Translations under genes and position numbers: made by a program
DNA from: Clostridiales bacterium
GTDB taxonomy: Bacteria; Bacillota; Clostridia; Christensenellales; Borkfalkiaceae
Assembly (NCBI GenBank): GCA_015069495.1
Contig: SVIN01000004.1
Location: 25,166 to 89,165 of the forward strand
DNA length: 64,000 nucleotides
Direction: 5' to 3'
The notes under the pieces: model-generated
The model's database searches: none
What the model saw: the letters and a program-made list of their open reading frames with translations, nothing else
Told to the model about the DNA's origin: nothing
Shown: positions 53,656-62,885 of the stretch, piece by piece
Position numbering within the stretch: position 1 is the first letter of the stretch
Layout: every line of letters starts with the position of its first letter

Positions 53656-53686
53656 TTGTAACAAAACGACAATATTTTGCAACGAA
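53656..53686 (+). promoter_or_regulatory. AraC-type operator, site C
   Basis: Heptads TTGTAAC and TTGCAAC are 21 bases apart with inner AAAA and CAA. The element ends 6 bases before the -35 box. Confidence 0.78.
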
Positions 53687-53692
53687 TCACTA

Positions 53693-53721
53693 TTGCGTGC
53701 GAAGCATTTTTGCGTTATACT
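53693..53721 (+). promoter_or_regulatory. Promoter of the beta-helix/permease operon
   Basis: TTGCGT and TATACT with a 17-base spacer. The leader is about 150 bases and holds a perfect 10-bp inverted repeat, ATTGTTTTGT (53741-53750) / ACAAAACAAT (53779-53788). Confidence 0.7.
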
Positions 53722-53877
53722 AATGGGGAAAAATAGGGGTATTGTTTTGTTGTATGTACACGCAGTGTGCAGCGTTGCACAAAACAATCGGGAGAATATT
53801 TTGGGATACGCTCTCAAAATGAGTACCCCGCGCAAAAGTTTGATTGTAACATTTGTATCGAAAATTCGGAGGCGTAT

Positions 53878-56658
53878 ATGAAGAGGAAGATTTGGAAAGC
53901 AATGACAGCGTTCAGCTTGATGGTATGTATGTTCATACCAACGATTAGCGGATGTACCAGAGGGGTTAAAAAGGCGTACCAGGTCGATGACTCCACAGTA
54001 AAATCCGTTGCGGCGACGCCTACGGTTGCGGAGGAAAATATTTCTGTTCCCTATGCGGCGGTGGACGCGAAATATACCGTTCACGTATCCCCTGATGGGA
54101 ATAATGCCAACGACGGCTCTTCTTGGGAACAAGCCGTTACGTCTTTGAATCAAGCCCAGTTGCTTGTCAGAGAATGGTACGCGCAGGAAAATGCGGGCGA
54201 CGCTTTGATTGTGTTGGATGACGGTGAATATTACGTGGATTCCACCTTGAAACTGTTAGAGGATGACGTGAAAGGCGGCGAACTGTACATAAGAAGCCGC
54301 AATCCGAATAAGGCAACGGTCAGCGGTTCGAAAAGAGTAGATAAAGAGGACATTATAGAAGCGAGAGATGAAAATCTCTTTGGCGGTCAAAGATATTGGA
54401 AAATTCCTTGTGCGAATAAAATCAATCAGTTGTACGTAAACGACAATTACGGCGTTCGCGCACGTCATCCAAACTCGGGTGAGGAGCTTCGTTTGTTGAA
54501 TATGGACAGAACGTTGCGCGAAATCATTTTGGACGGTGCGGACGTTGCAAACTTTAACGAATCGGATTTTGAAAACGCAATTATGACCGTAGCGATTATG
54601 TGGTCGGAATCTTATCTGCGGGTAAAAAATCTTACAAAGACGGGCGAGTTTGCCCGTGTGCAAATTTCAGGGGAAGACAGTTTCGTTTTTGCGCGTGAAG
54701 GTTTGACGATTCGTCCCAGATGCGGTTACCATTTTGAAAATTCTATGGCGTTTATGGATGTCAGCGGAGAATGGTTCTGGTCGGAAACGGAAAGCTGCGT
54801 GTATTACTTGCCCTATGTAAATGAAACGAAAGAAAATACGACGTTGCGTATTCCTTATACCGAAGTGTTAATGTCGGTCGCGGGGGAACTTGACACCAAA
54901 GTTTCGGGTATACATTTAGAAGGGTTAAACTTTAAATATACCAAAAATGAAGTGGTAGACGGCAAAGTCGGCGGTCAAGCGAACAGAAATGACAACATTG
55001 AAACAAAGCGCATTTCGGGCGGAATCAATGATGGAAGACCCGTTGCGGCGCTCAGCTTTGAATATGCGGACAATATCACGTTTAGCGGCAACGTATTCGC
55101 CTGTATGGGCGGCGGCGCAATCGATTTCGTGCAAGGCGTTCACAATGCGGCGGTGCAGAAAAACGTTTTCCGTTCGATTGGCGGCAATGCCATTTTGGCG
55201 AGTGCGACCTCGTATGATATTACCATTGTCAGCAAAGATGAAAGAACGTTTATCAAAGACGTTGACGTCAGCAATAACTATTTCACAGGTATCGGTTGGC
55301 AAGATTACGATGCTTGCGCGGTGATTTTTAACTATGGTGTAAATGTAAAAATTCATCACAATACCATCAGCAACGTATTGTATTCAGGCATTAGTATCGG
55401 TTGGGGCTGGGTAGCGGATACCTATCCGTTCCTCTCCAATTTCGACGTTAGCTACAACCGTTTGACGAATTGCAACGCATTGCTTTCGGACGGCGGACCG
55501 ATTTATACCATCGGTTGTATGCCCAATTCAAAACTCACCAATAACTACATCGGTGAATCGTACAACTCCGTTTGGAAATACCCCGAAGACATTTCGCAAG
55601 CAGGGCAGATTTGGTGGGCGAATGCAGGGATTTACCTTGATTCCAACTCAGGCGGCGACAGCGAAGCAAGTAAATTGATGGTGGAAAATAACTATATTGC
55701 ACAAGACGTAAATACCCAGCAATACGAAGATATCAACGCCAAGAAAGACGTGAAAGGCGTGATTGAGTATTATGAAATCATCAAAGCGGCAGAATCGGAT
55801 AAAGAGAAGATTTTTGCTGCTTCCGGGGTGCAAGAAGACGGATTCAAGCTCTTGCCCACGAAAGCGGTGCTGACGGGCTTTAACACGAAGAGTAAAACCG
55901 TTACGACCATTTACGGTTACAACCTCGGTAGTAGTACGGACGGTGTGTTGATTGCACTGGCAAAAGACGGCACAATGACGCAAGTAAACGTGAACGATCT
56001 AATTGAATGGACGGATCGTTGGATATCGTTCAAGTCGGAAAGATATAAGAGCGGTGACGTATTCTTACTGAAAGCGGACGGAACTTCTTCCAATAAAGTA
56101 TATGCAACGATGAACGTGGACGTTGACGAATGTATGTATACGCGCTTTGAAAAGGATTGGAACGGGGACGGTAAGTTTGACGGCGCTATGACGGAACTTG
56201 CAAAACTCGGCATGGTCGTTACGTTGGAATTGAACAACTTCAGGGCGAGCAGTACGCTGAATCCAAATTCTCCTGATTGTATAGCCGACGGATATACCTC
56301 TACGGTATGGTCGATGGCAAGCAATGAACCTGCTGATAAAGATGGCGCATGGGTTGCATTTGACCTTGTGGACAAGGGGAAAGTAAACAAATTGCTGATT
56401 TATGCAAGAGCAGAAGTTGACCAACCCGAATGCCGACAAGATTTCAAGGTCTACGGTTTGAAGTCGGACGGAACGGAAATTCTGTTGTATGAAACTCTTG
56501 AGGAAAACGTACCCGTATATGCAAGCAACGACGTGTTTGTATTGGATTTTGCAACAATCGGGTATGCAGATACCGTATTCAAAGGATTTAAAATTCAGAA
56601 AAAGCTTACTTCGGGCGGAAGTGCATATCTTTGCATTGCAGAAGTGGCAATCATCTAA
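53878..56658 (+). CDS. Beta-helix lipoprotein with discoidin-like C-terminus
   Basis: The ATG at 53878 follows CGGAGG; upstream in-frame codons lie in the leader. The 926-residue protein has a lipoprotein signal peptide with the lipobox ISGC. Residues about 55-640 form a parallel beta-helix of the GH141-like type (VHVSPDGNNANDGSSWEQAV, then NQLYVNDNYGVRARHPNSG and repeated NNYFTGIG-type turns). A Ca-independent beta segment follows. About the last 150 residues resemble an F5/8 type C (discoidin) sugar-binding sandwich. It should act at the outer face of the membrane on polymeric glycan. The gene at 56828 is a paralogue of its helix and C-terminal parts. It opens the operon under site C. Confidence 0.78.
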   Translation: MKRKIWKAMTAFSLMVCMFIPTISGCTRGVKKAYQVDDSTVKSVAATPTVAEENISVPYAAVDAKYTVHVSPDGNNANDGSSWEQAVTSLNQAQLLVREWYAQENAGDALIVLDDGEYYVDSTLKLLEDDVKGGELYIRSRNPNKATVSGSKRVDKEDIIEARDENLFGGQRYWKIPCANKINQLYVNDNYGVRARHPNSGEELRLLNMDRTLREIILDGADVANFNESDFENAIMTVAIMWSESYLRVKNLTKTGEFARVQISGEDSFVFAREGLTIRPRCGYHFENSMAFMDVSGEWFWSETESCVYYLPYVNETKENTTLRIPYTEVLMSVAGELDTKVSGIHLEGLNFKYTKNEVVDGKVGGQANRNDNIETKRISGGINDGRPVAALSFEYADNITFSGNVFACMGGGAIDFVQGVHNAAVQKNVFRSIGGNAILASATSYDITIVSKDERTFIKDVDVSNNYFTGIGWQDYDACAVIFNYGVNVKIHHNTISNVLYSGISIGWGWVADTYPFLSNFDVSYNRLTNCNALLSDGGPIYTIGCMPNSKLTNNYIGESYNSVWKYPEDISQAGQIWWANAGIYLDSNSGGDSEASKLMVENNYIAQDVNTQQYEDINAKKDVKGVIEYYEIIKAAESDKEKIFAASGVQEDGFKLLPTKAVLTGFNTKSKTVTTIYGYNLGSSTDGVLIALAKDGTMTQVNVNDLIEWTDRWISFKSERYKSGDVFLLKADGTSSNKVYATMNVDVDECMYTRFEKDWNGDGKFDGAMTELAKLGMVVTLELNNFRASSTLNPNSPDCIADGYTSTVWSMASNEPADKDGAWVAFDLVDKGKVNKLLIYARAEVDQPECRQDFKVYGLKSDGTEILLYETLEENVPVYASNDVFVLDFATIGYADTVFKGFKIQKKLTSGGSAYLCIAEVAII

Positions 56659-56677
56659 AATATAGGGGGGAACGGTA

Positions 56678-56797
56678 ATGAAGAGACATTATGAATTGTT
56701 TGAAATGGAAATCATCCTTTACCAAGAAATGGAGGTCATTCGTACAAGTAAGTTTGGCGATGACAGCGACGACTGGGGATATGATATTTGGGACTAA
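56678..56797 (+). CDS. Small acidic peptide, 39 residues
   Basis: A GGGGGG lies 8 bases upstream of the ATG, and the frame fits between the two large beta-helix genes (19 bases after one, 30 before the other). The peptide starts MKRHYELFEMEIILY, continues EVIRTS and ends in an Asp/Trp-rich tail (DDSDDWGYDIWD). It shares layout and core residues with the 36-residue peptide at 14209. It lacks a signal peptide. Its conserved position next to exported-protein genes in two separate operons argues for function, but I cannot name one. Confidence 0.65.
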   Translation: MKRHYELFEMEIILYQEMEVIRTSKFGDDSDDWGYDIWD

Positions 56798-56827
56798 TCT
56801 TCTCAGATATCACGTATGGTAAGCGGA

Positions 56828-59800
56828 ATGAAATTATTTAAGAGAAAGATTATGGTCATGGCATTCGCGGTCATGGCGTTATGCGGTTTGGCTGTTGCGC
56901 AAGGCGTGCCTGCGGATACAACGGCGCAAGCGGCTTCCGTTGCTGTGAATTATAATTTCACGGATACCATGGAAGGTGCGGCATTCAAAGCCCCCGCAAG
57001 CAATTACGGCTGGAAAGTGACGAAAGGCGCGCTTTCGCCCGACAATGCCTTGACGGAGAATAACCAAATCGGGTATTTGGCGCAAGCAATCGCCCTCAAT
57101 GAAAATAAGTATATTTCGATGGATTTTTATGCAACAAGCTGTCCGTTTGACATCATGCTGTTGCCGTATGCGGAAACGGTAAATCCTTGGTCTAAGGACG
57201 GCGTAGGCGTGCATTGTATGGCAGGCGGTTGGCTGCGTTTGGATACGTATATTGACGCAAACGAAGGCTGGCTTGCAGATTATACAGGCATCGGAAGCGG
57301 TGCGGACGGCTACGCGCATAAGCTTGAAATCATCTCCGACGGTACCAATTTGACCTTCAAGGTGGACGGAGCGGATGCTTTTGCGGGTACAACGGTTGCA
57401 ATTCCTGCGGACAGCGTACAGCTTGTCCTCCGCGCGGCGAAAGGTTCGTACATCGATAATCTGTATATTGCCGACAGTCAACCGACCGAAGTGACCGCAA
57501 CGGAGCTTGATTTTACGGATAAATTGGATTTGAGTGATTTCACAGCGATGGCGCTCGACGGTTGGACGGGCGGAAACGGAAAATATCATCCCGTGCAAGA
57601 GGGCGGTTTGTACAATGCATCGGCAACGAAATACAACAAGTTGTTGGATTTGACTGGCAAACAGTACATATCCTTTGATTTCTATTCCACGGCGGCAACG
57701 TTTGACGTAGGTTTGTTGGACGGCAATTCGGAAAGCCTTTGGGGGAATGGTTTGTTCATGCACTTGCCGTTCAGCGACGGCACAATCGGTATCAACAATT
57801 ACGTAGATTGTACGCAGGGTACGTATTATGACGGACTTTCTATCAACGTGGTAGACGGCCAAGCGCATACGTTGGAAATTTTCGTGGAAAACGGTAAAGT
57901 ATCGTACGCTTTAGACGGAAATCCCATGATTGGAAATGGCGGAACAACGCAATTTAACGCGCCTGCGGATACGGCATATTTGGTATTCCGCGCGGTAGGT
58001 ACGGAAAGCTATATTGACAATTTGTACGTAGGGGAAAGCGCGCCCGCTGTAAAGGGTTTTGATTTTGAATCAAGTTGTGACGGAAACGCATTTACCGCAT
58101 GGGAAAGCAGTGGCTGGAACGTGGTAGACGGCGGTTTTACCGCGAAGTCGAATTGGGCTTGCACGCAAATGCTTGCCCCGTTGGATTTGACGAAACATCA
58201 AGACATTACGTTTGACGTATATTTGTCCTCGGCTGACGCGGATAAGCAATTTAACGTAGGTTTCTTCCCCGATGCAAATCCCGAGAACGCACACACGCAA
58301 GGTGCAGGCGTTACCTACTCGCTTGGTTCGACGTTATTCTTGGGTTCAAGCTTTGACAGAAACAATTGGATTGCAGACGTTAGTGCGACGTTGTATAACG
58401 ATACGTGGCATAGCGTAAAGATTTCTGTGGAGAATGCAAAACTTTCGATTGCGGTAGACGGCGTAGAATATGACACTCTTACGGCGGATATCCCTGGGGG
58501 AACGGCATATTTGTTGTTGCAATCGACCAACACGGCAAACGTTTTGGACAATCTTGCTTTCCATGAAATCATATCTTACACTTTGACGGTGAAAGATATT
58601 GCAGGGAATACGTTGGACTGCGTGGGAACCACGGGCGATTACGTACTTCCTGAAAGAGTAAACGTCGGCAGTCAACAGCTTGTCGGCTATGCGTATAACG
58701 ACAAAATATATCAGGTCGGCGACGTGATTTCGGTAACGGACAACGGAGAATTAACGGCGCTGATTGTGGATTTTACAATGCATGACGGCGGCTCGATTCG
58801 CTTACATGCACCCACGGGGATGCGCTTTACTTCCCAATTCGACGAAACCGCTTATGAATACTTCACGGCAATGGAGATTGCGGAATGGGGTACGTTGATT
58901 GCTAAGGATTCGGACGTTGTCGGGGACGGAGATTATGCCGAGCTCTATTGCGAGAATGCGTATACGCATTTGGAAATTGCGTCTACTGTCGGTTCGAAAA
59001 AAGACGGATATTATGAATATAGAGGCGTGCTTGCCGAAATCAAACCTGAACATTACGAGTGGTTGTTCGCGGCAAGAGGATATATAACGGTAACGTATTC
59101 AGACGGCAGTCAAAATACCTTTTACACCAACGTTGTAACGCGTTCGGTGAAAGCCGTTGCAGAGCTGGCGTATTACGACAGAAGCGAAACGATGGTTGAG
59201 GACGGTACGGAGCGATATCCGTATTTGACCGCGGATGGAGATTATAGCCCGTATATCAAGGAATATTTGGAACTTTTGCATAGTTTCACTGTAAGAAATG
59301 CGATATACGTTTCCGTTTCGGGGGACGATGCGTTTGATGGGAAATTGCGTTCGAAAGCAGTAGCGACGTTGGAAAGAGCCGTAGAACTTGCACAGGAAAA
59401 TACAGAATCTGTGATTATTTTGTGCGACGGTGAATATACGCTTTCGCAAACGGTGGCGATTGGCAGTAATATTACGGTACGCAGTTTGAATAGAAACGGA
59501 GCGACGATTAGCGGTGCAACCGCGGTCGCCAAAGAACGTATCACAGAAAGGATAGATGCGAAGCTTGGCAGAGTGTGGGAAATTCCCTACGCGGAAAAAA
59601 TCAATCAATTGTATATAAACGATTCTTACGGTGTGCGGGCAAGATATCCCGACGCAGGGCAGGAACTTCGTTTGTTCAATGCCGATGAAACGTTGCGTAC
59701 GCTTTCCGTGTTTACAGAAGACATACAAGACTTCTCCGCCTTAGATTTGGTTGATAGCGTGATAGTCCCCAGCATTCAATGGGCAGAATCTTATCTTCGG

Positions 59801-61825
59801 ATTAAGAGTGTGACGGAGAAAACGCTTGCAACGGGTTTGGCTTTGACGGATATCCGTTTGTATGACGCGGACAGTATAATCTTTTCGCGTGCATTGGCGA
59901 TTTCTCCCCGTACGTCCTATCATTTTGAAAACTCAAAAGCGTTTTTGAATGCGCGCGGGGAATGGTATTATGACGAAACTGCGAAGAAGATATATTATCT
60001 GCCTTATGACAACGAAACAGTAGAAAATACCACGATTCGTATTCCCGCTACACAAACCTTATTACAACTTAAGGGGGAAGCGGGTGCAAAAGTTTCCAAC
60101 GTTACGTTTAGCGGTGTAAACTTTATGTATACGAAAAACGGGGTGATAGACGGTAAAATCGGCGGTCAGGCGAACCGATACGATTCCTTCCAATATACAA
60201 ATATTGCAGGGCTGAGAAACGGACGAACGTTTGCGGCAATCGAAGGCGAATTTATCGATAATATCCTTTTTGAAAATAACGTGTTTGCTTGTATGGGCGG
60301 CGGTGCATTGGATTTCTTGCAAGGCGCGTCGAACGTGTCGATTCACGGCAACGTATTCCGTACCATCGGCGGAAACGGCGTGTTGGTTGGTACGTTGAAT
60401 ACGGATGCAAAGGTGATGGAAAAGGCTTATGCGGCAGATAACAACGTTATCAATACCGCAATCCACACCGTAAATAATTATTTTACGGAAATCGGTTGGC
60501 AAGAATACGGCAGCTGCGCGGTTGCATATACGTATGCATCCAACAGTAAAATCAATCAAAATACAATCAATAACGTAGCTTATACGGGTATTAGCCTTGG
60601 TTGGGGTTGGGAATACCTCTCCGCAGGGGCATATCTGGAAAACAATGAAATTATCAACAACCGCATTACCAACGTAATGACCTTTATGAACGATGGCGGC
60701 GGTATCTATTTGGTTGGGTGTCAGCCGAATACGCGCGTGGCGGGGAATTATATCGCGAACTTTTACAATGGTGTGTATAAATATCCCGCTGACCTTCGTG
60801 ATAACGAGCAAACGGAACAGTATTGGTGGGCAAATGCAGGTATTTATTTGGATACCGCAGCGGGTAGCAATGAAGAATCCACCAAGGTCATCGTGGAAGG
60901 CAATTATATTGCAGAGGATATCGAAAATCAAAAATATGAATTCTGCAACGTGGTAAAAGTGCCCAATCAATCCGCGCACGATAAATATTATTTTTCGATT
61001 GACGGAAAGACGGGCGAGGATGATTTGAGTATTTACATGTCCAACGGTATAACGGCAGAGGACGTAGCGGCAGCTGGCGCAAGTGTGAGCGCGCAAAGGT
61101 TTGGAACGATTTTGTTTGGCGCGCACATGGTGGATAAAAACACGCTCACCGTGTTTGGCGCGGGGTTCGGCGCAAGCTACAACGGGACTTTGACAGTCAA
61201 CGGCACGACCGTTGCAGAAAGGGACGTAATGGCGTGGACGGATGAGAAAATCACGTTTAGGACAACCGATTACGCAGGCTGTTCTGCCAATATAAAAATA
61301 GGCGATTCAAACCGCTTGTATACGGCGATGAACGTTGATGAAAGGGCGGAATTGGCTCGTTTTGACGGATACATTGACGTGAAAAACGTTAGCACTTGGT
61401 ATAAAAAATTGGACGTAGTAACACAGAAAATTGCTTCGGTTACGGTCAGTGAGGCTGAGGATACAAAAGGCTATGTAAACGACGGTTTATATTATACCGT
61501 ATGGGAAACAGACGGTACGAGCACGAATGCTTTCCTGACGTGTACGTTGGCAAAAGCAAGCACGATGGACACTTTCATTTTGTATGACAGAATAGAAAAC
61601 AATATGGAAGAAGCGGAATACAGAAAGAATATTCGCATCGTAGGTCTTACGGCATCGGGCGAAGTGCTTTTGTATGAAAGCGGCAACACGCAAGCATATA
61701 CCAATTTCGGGATGCTTACGTTGGATATGGAAGAACTTGGCTTTGCGGATATAACGTTTACCGGGTTCCGAATAGAAAAGGTCGGCGGCGGGGCATTTGC
61801 CATAGCAGATATCGCAGTGATCTGA
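56828..61825 (+). CDS. Secreted multidomain beta-helix protein, 1665 residues
   Basis: The start is uncertain: ATG at 56828 gives a standard signal peptide (MKLFKRKIMVMAFAVMALCG), and an ATG 12 bases upstream is possible; neither has a strong site. After the signal peptide come three related LamG-like sandwiches (about residues 35-220, 225-400 and 405-585; each with ISxDFYxT-like and YIDNLYI-like strands). Next is the GxRFT...GTLI module shared with the gene at 7883. A beta-helix follows (about 830-1400), then a C-terminal discoidin-like domain; these last two match the lipoprotein at 53878. There is no lipobox or wall anchor, so it is probably released or held by its binding modules. It likely binds and cuts the target polymer outside the cell. 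Confidence 0.78.
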   Translation: MKLFKRKIMVMAFAVMALCGLAVAQGVPADTTAQAASVAVNYNFTDTMEGAAFKAPASNYGWKVTKGALSPDNALTENNQIGYLAQAIALNENKYISMDFYATSCPFDIMLLPYAETVNPWSKDGVGVHCMAGGWLRLDTYIDANEGWLADYTGIGSGADGYAHKLEIISDGTNLTFKVDGADAFAGTTVAIPADSVQLVLRAAKGSYIDNLYIADSQPTEVTATELDFTDKLDLSDFTAMALDGWTGGNGKYHPVQEGGLYNASATKYNKLLDLTGKQYISFDFYSTAATFDVGLLDGNSESLWGNGLFMHLPFSDGTIGINNYVDCTQGTYYDGLSINVVDGQAHTLEIFVENGKVSYALDGNPMIGNGGTTQFNAPADTAYLVFRAVGTESYIDNLYVGESAPAVKGFDFESSCDGNAFTAWESSGWNVVDGGFTAKSNWACTQMLAPLDLTKHQDITFDVYLSSADADKQFNVGFFPDANPENAHTQGAGVTYSLGSTLFLGSSFDRNNWIADVSATLYNDTWHSVKISVENAKLSIAVDGVEYDTLTADIPGGTAYLLLQSTNTANVLDNLAFHEIISYTLTVKDIAGNTLDCVGTTGDYVLPERVNVGSQQLVGYAYNDKIYQVGDVISVTDNGELTALIVDFTMHDGGSIRLHAPTGMRFTSQFDETAYEYFTAMEIAEWGTLIAKDSDVVGDGDYAELYCENAYTHLEIASTVGSKKDGYYEYRGVLAEIKPEHYEWLFAARGYITVTYSDGSQNTFYTNVVTRSVKAVAELAYYDRSETMVEDGTERYPYLTADGDYSPYIKEYLELLHSFTVRNAIYVSVSGDDAFDGKLRSKAVATLERAVELAQENTESVIILCDGEYTLSQTVAIGSNITVRSLNRNGATISGATAVAKERITERIDAKLGRVWEIPYAEKINQLYINDSYGVRARYPDAGQELRLFNADETLRTLSVFTEDIQDFSALDLVDSVIVPSIQWAESYLRIKSVTEKTLATGLALTDIRLYDADSIIFSRALAISPRTSYHFENSKAFLNARGEWYYDETAKKIYYLPYDNETVENTTIRIPATQTLLQLKGEAGAKVSNVTFSGVNFMYTKNGVIDGKIGGQANRYDSFQYTNIAGLRNGRTFAAIEGEFIDNILFENNVFACMGGGALDFLQGASNVSIHGNVFRTIGGNGVLVGTLNTDAKVMEKAYAADNNVINTAIHTVNNYFTEIGWQEYGSCAVAYTYASNSKINQNTINNVAYTGISLGWGWEYLSAGAYLENNEIINNRITNVMTFMNDGGGIYLVGCQPNTRVAGNYIANFYNGVYKYPADLRDNEQTEQYWWANAGIYLDTAAGSNEESTKVIVEGNYIAEDIENQKYEFCNVVKVPNQSAHDKYYFSIDGKTGEDDLSIYMSNGITAEDVAAAGASVSAQRFGTILFGAHMVDKNTLTVFGAGFGASYNGTLTVNGTTVAERDVMAWTDEKITFRTTDYAGCSANIKIGDSNRLYTAMNVDERAELARFDGYIDVKNVSTWYKKLDVVTQKIASVTVSEAEDTKGYVNDGLYYTVWETDGTSTNAFLTCTLAKASTMDTFILYDRIENNMEEAEYRKNIRIVGLTASGEVLLYESGNTQAYTNFGMLTLDMEELGFADITFTGFRIEKVGGGAFAIADIAVI

Positions 61826-61854
61826 GGTTATAAAGAAATAGAAGAGGGTACAGA

Positions 61855-62874
61855 ATGAGTGAGTTAGCGGAAGAAAAACAGGCGGGGGCGCAGATTGATA
61901 CGAACAGTTATCAGCCTCCCACAAACACAAAAATGCGTAAAAAACTGAATAGACTCTATCGAAATTCAAGTTATTTATTGATGTGTTTGCCTATCGTAAT
62001 CAAGACGATTATATTTTCAATCGTACCGATGCTTTGGATTGTCATGGCGTTTCAGGATTATAAATTTCCGCCGTTGTTTGGCAAACAAAACGTATGGGTC
62101 GGGTTTGAGAATTTCGAATATTTCTTCACAAGCGGTGAAATTTGGGAAATTGTGGGAAATACAATCGGCTTGAACATGATGTTTATATTTATCGGTACAC
62201 CCTTGACGGCAATCATGGCATTGTTTATGAATGAAATGATGAACCGAGGGATGACGAAAGTATTTCAAACCATTTGGTTTATTCCCTACTTGATTTCATG
62301 GTCGGTGGCGCAGTATTGTAGTTGGGGCATCATGGAATCGAACGGATTGATTAACACGTTATTAGGGCATTTGGGGCTAGAACCGATTGATTTTTATTCC
62401 GCGTCAAGTACGGGTTGGTGGCCATTGATTCTATTCTTATGGAATATGTGGAAGGGGCAAGGATATTCGGTTATTTTGGACTACGCCGCCTTGCAAAGCT
62501 TGGACACGGGCATTATGGAAGCGGCGGAATTGGATGGCGCAAGCCGTTTGCAAAGAATGTGGTATATTGAAGTGCCTCATTTAAGAAAAATCGTAGCGAT
62601 TCAGTTGATTATGGCGATGGGCGGTATTGTTAAATCCGACTTTGGTATGTTTTGGTTCTTACCGAAATTTGAAGGCAACAGCGCATTGGAGTTGAAGAAA
62701 GCGGTGGAAGTGCTTGACGTGCGTATCTATCGATTGGTCAACGATCCGAGGATTAAAACGGATTATTCCAAAGCAACGGCAATTGGGTTGATACAATCTT
62801 TCGTCGGTATGACGATTATGTTGATTACCAACTGGATCGTTAAGAAACTCGATGAAGAATCTGCGTTCATTTAA
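61855..62874 (+). CDS. CUT1-type sugar ABC transporter permease (LplB-like)
   Basis: The 339-residue protein has about six membrane helices and the permease EAA loop EAAELDGASRLQRMWYIEVPHL that contacts the ATPase. The start follows AGAGGG. LplB/UgpA-type permeases import oligosaccharides as a pair with an LplC/YtcP-type partner, encoded next. No ATPase or binding protein lies in the window. The binding protein may lie just past the right edge, and the ATPase may be a shared MsmX-type protein elsewhere. The gene follows the secreted beta-helix gene by 29 bases, so the operon links polymer cutting outside to uptake. Confidence 0.9.
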   Translation: MSELAEEKQAGAQIDTNSYQPPTNTKMRKKLNRLYRNSSYLLMCLPIVIKTIIFSIVPMLWIVMAFQDYKFPPLFGKQNVWVGFENFEYFFTSGEIWEIVGNTIGLNMMFIFIGTPLTAIMALFMNEMMNRGMTKVFQTIWFIPYLISWSVAQYCSWGIMESNGLINTLLGHLGLEPIDFYSASSTGWWPLILFLWNMWKGQGYSVILDYAALQSLDTGIMEAAELDGASRLQRMWYIEVPHLRKIVAIQLIMAMGGIVKSDFGMFWFLPKFEGNSALELKKAVEVLDVRIYRLVNDPRIKTDYSKATAIGLIQSFVGMTIMLITNWIVKKLDEESAFI

Positions 62875-62885
62875 GGAGGTTGTTT

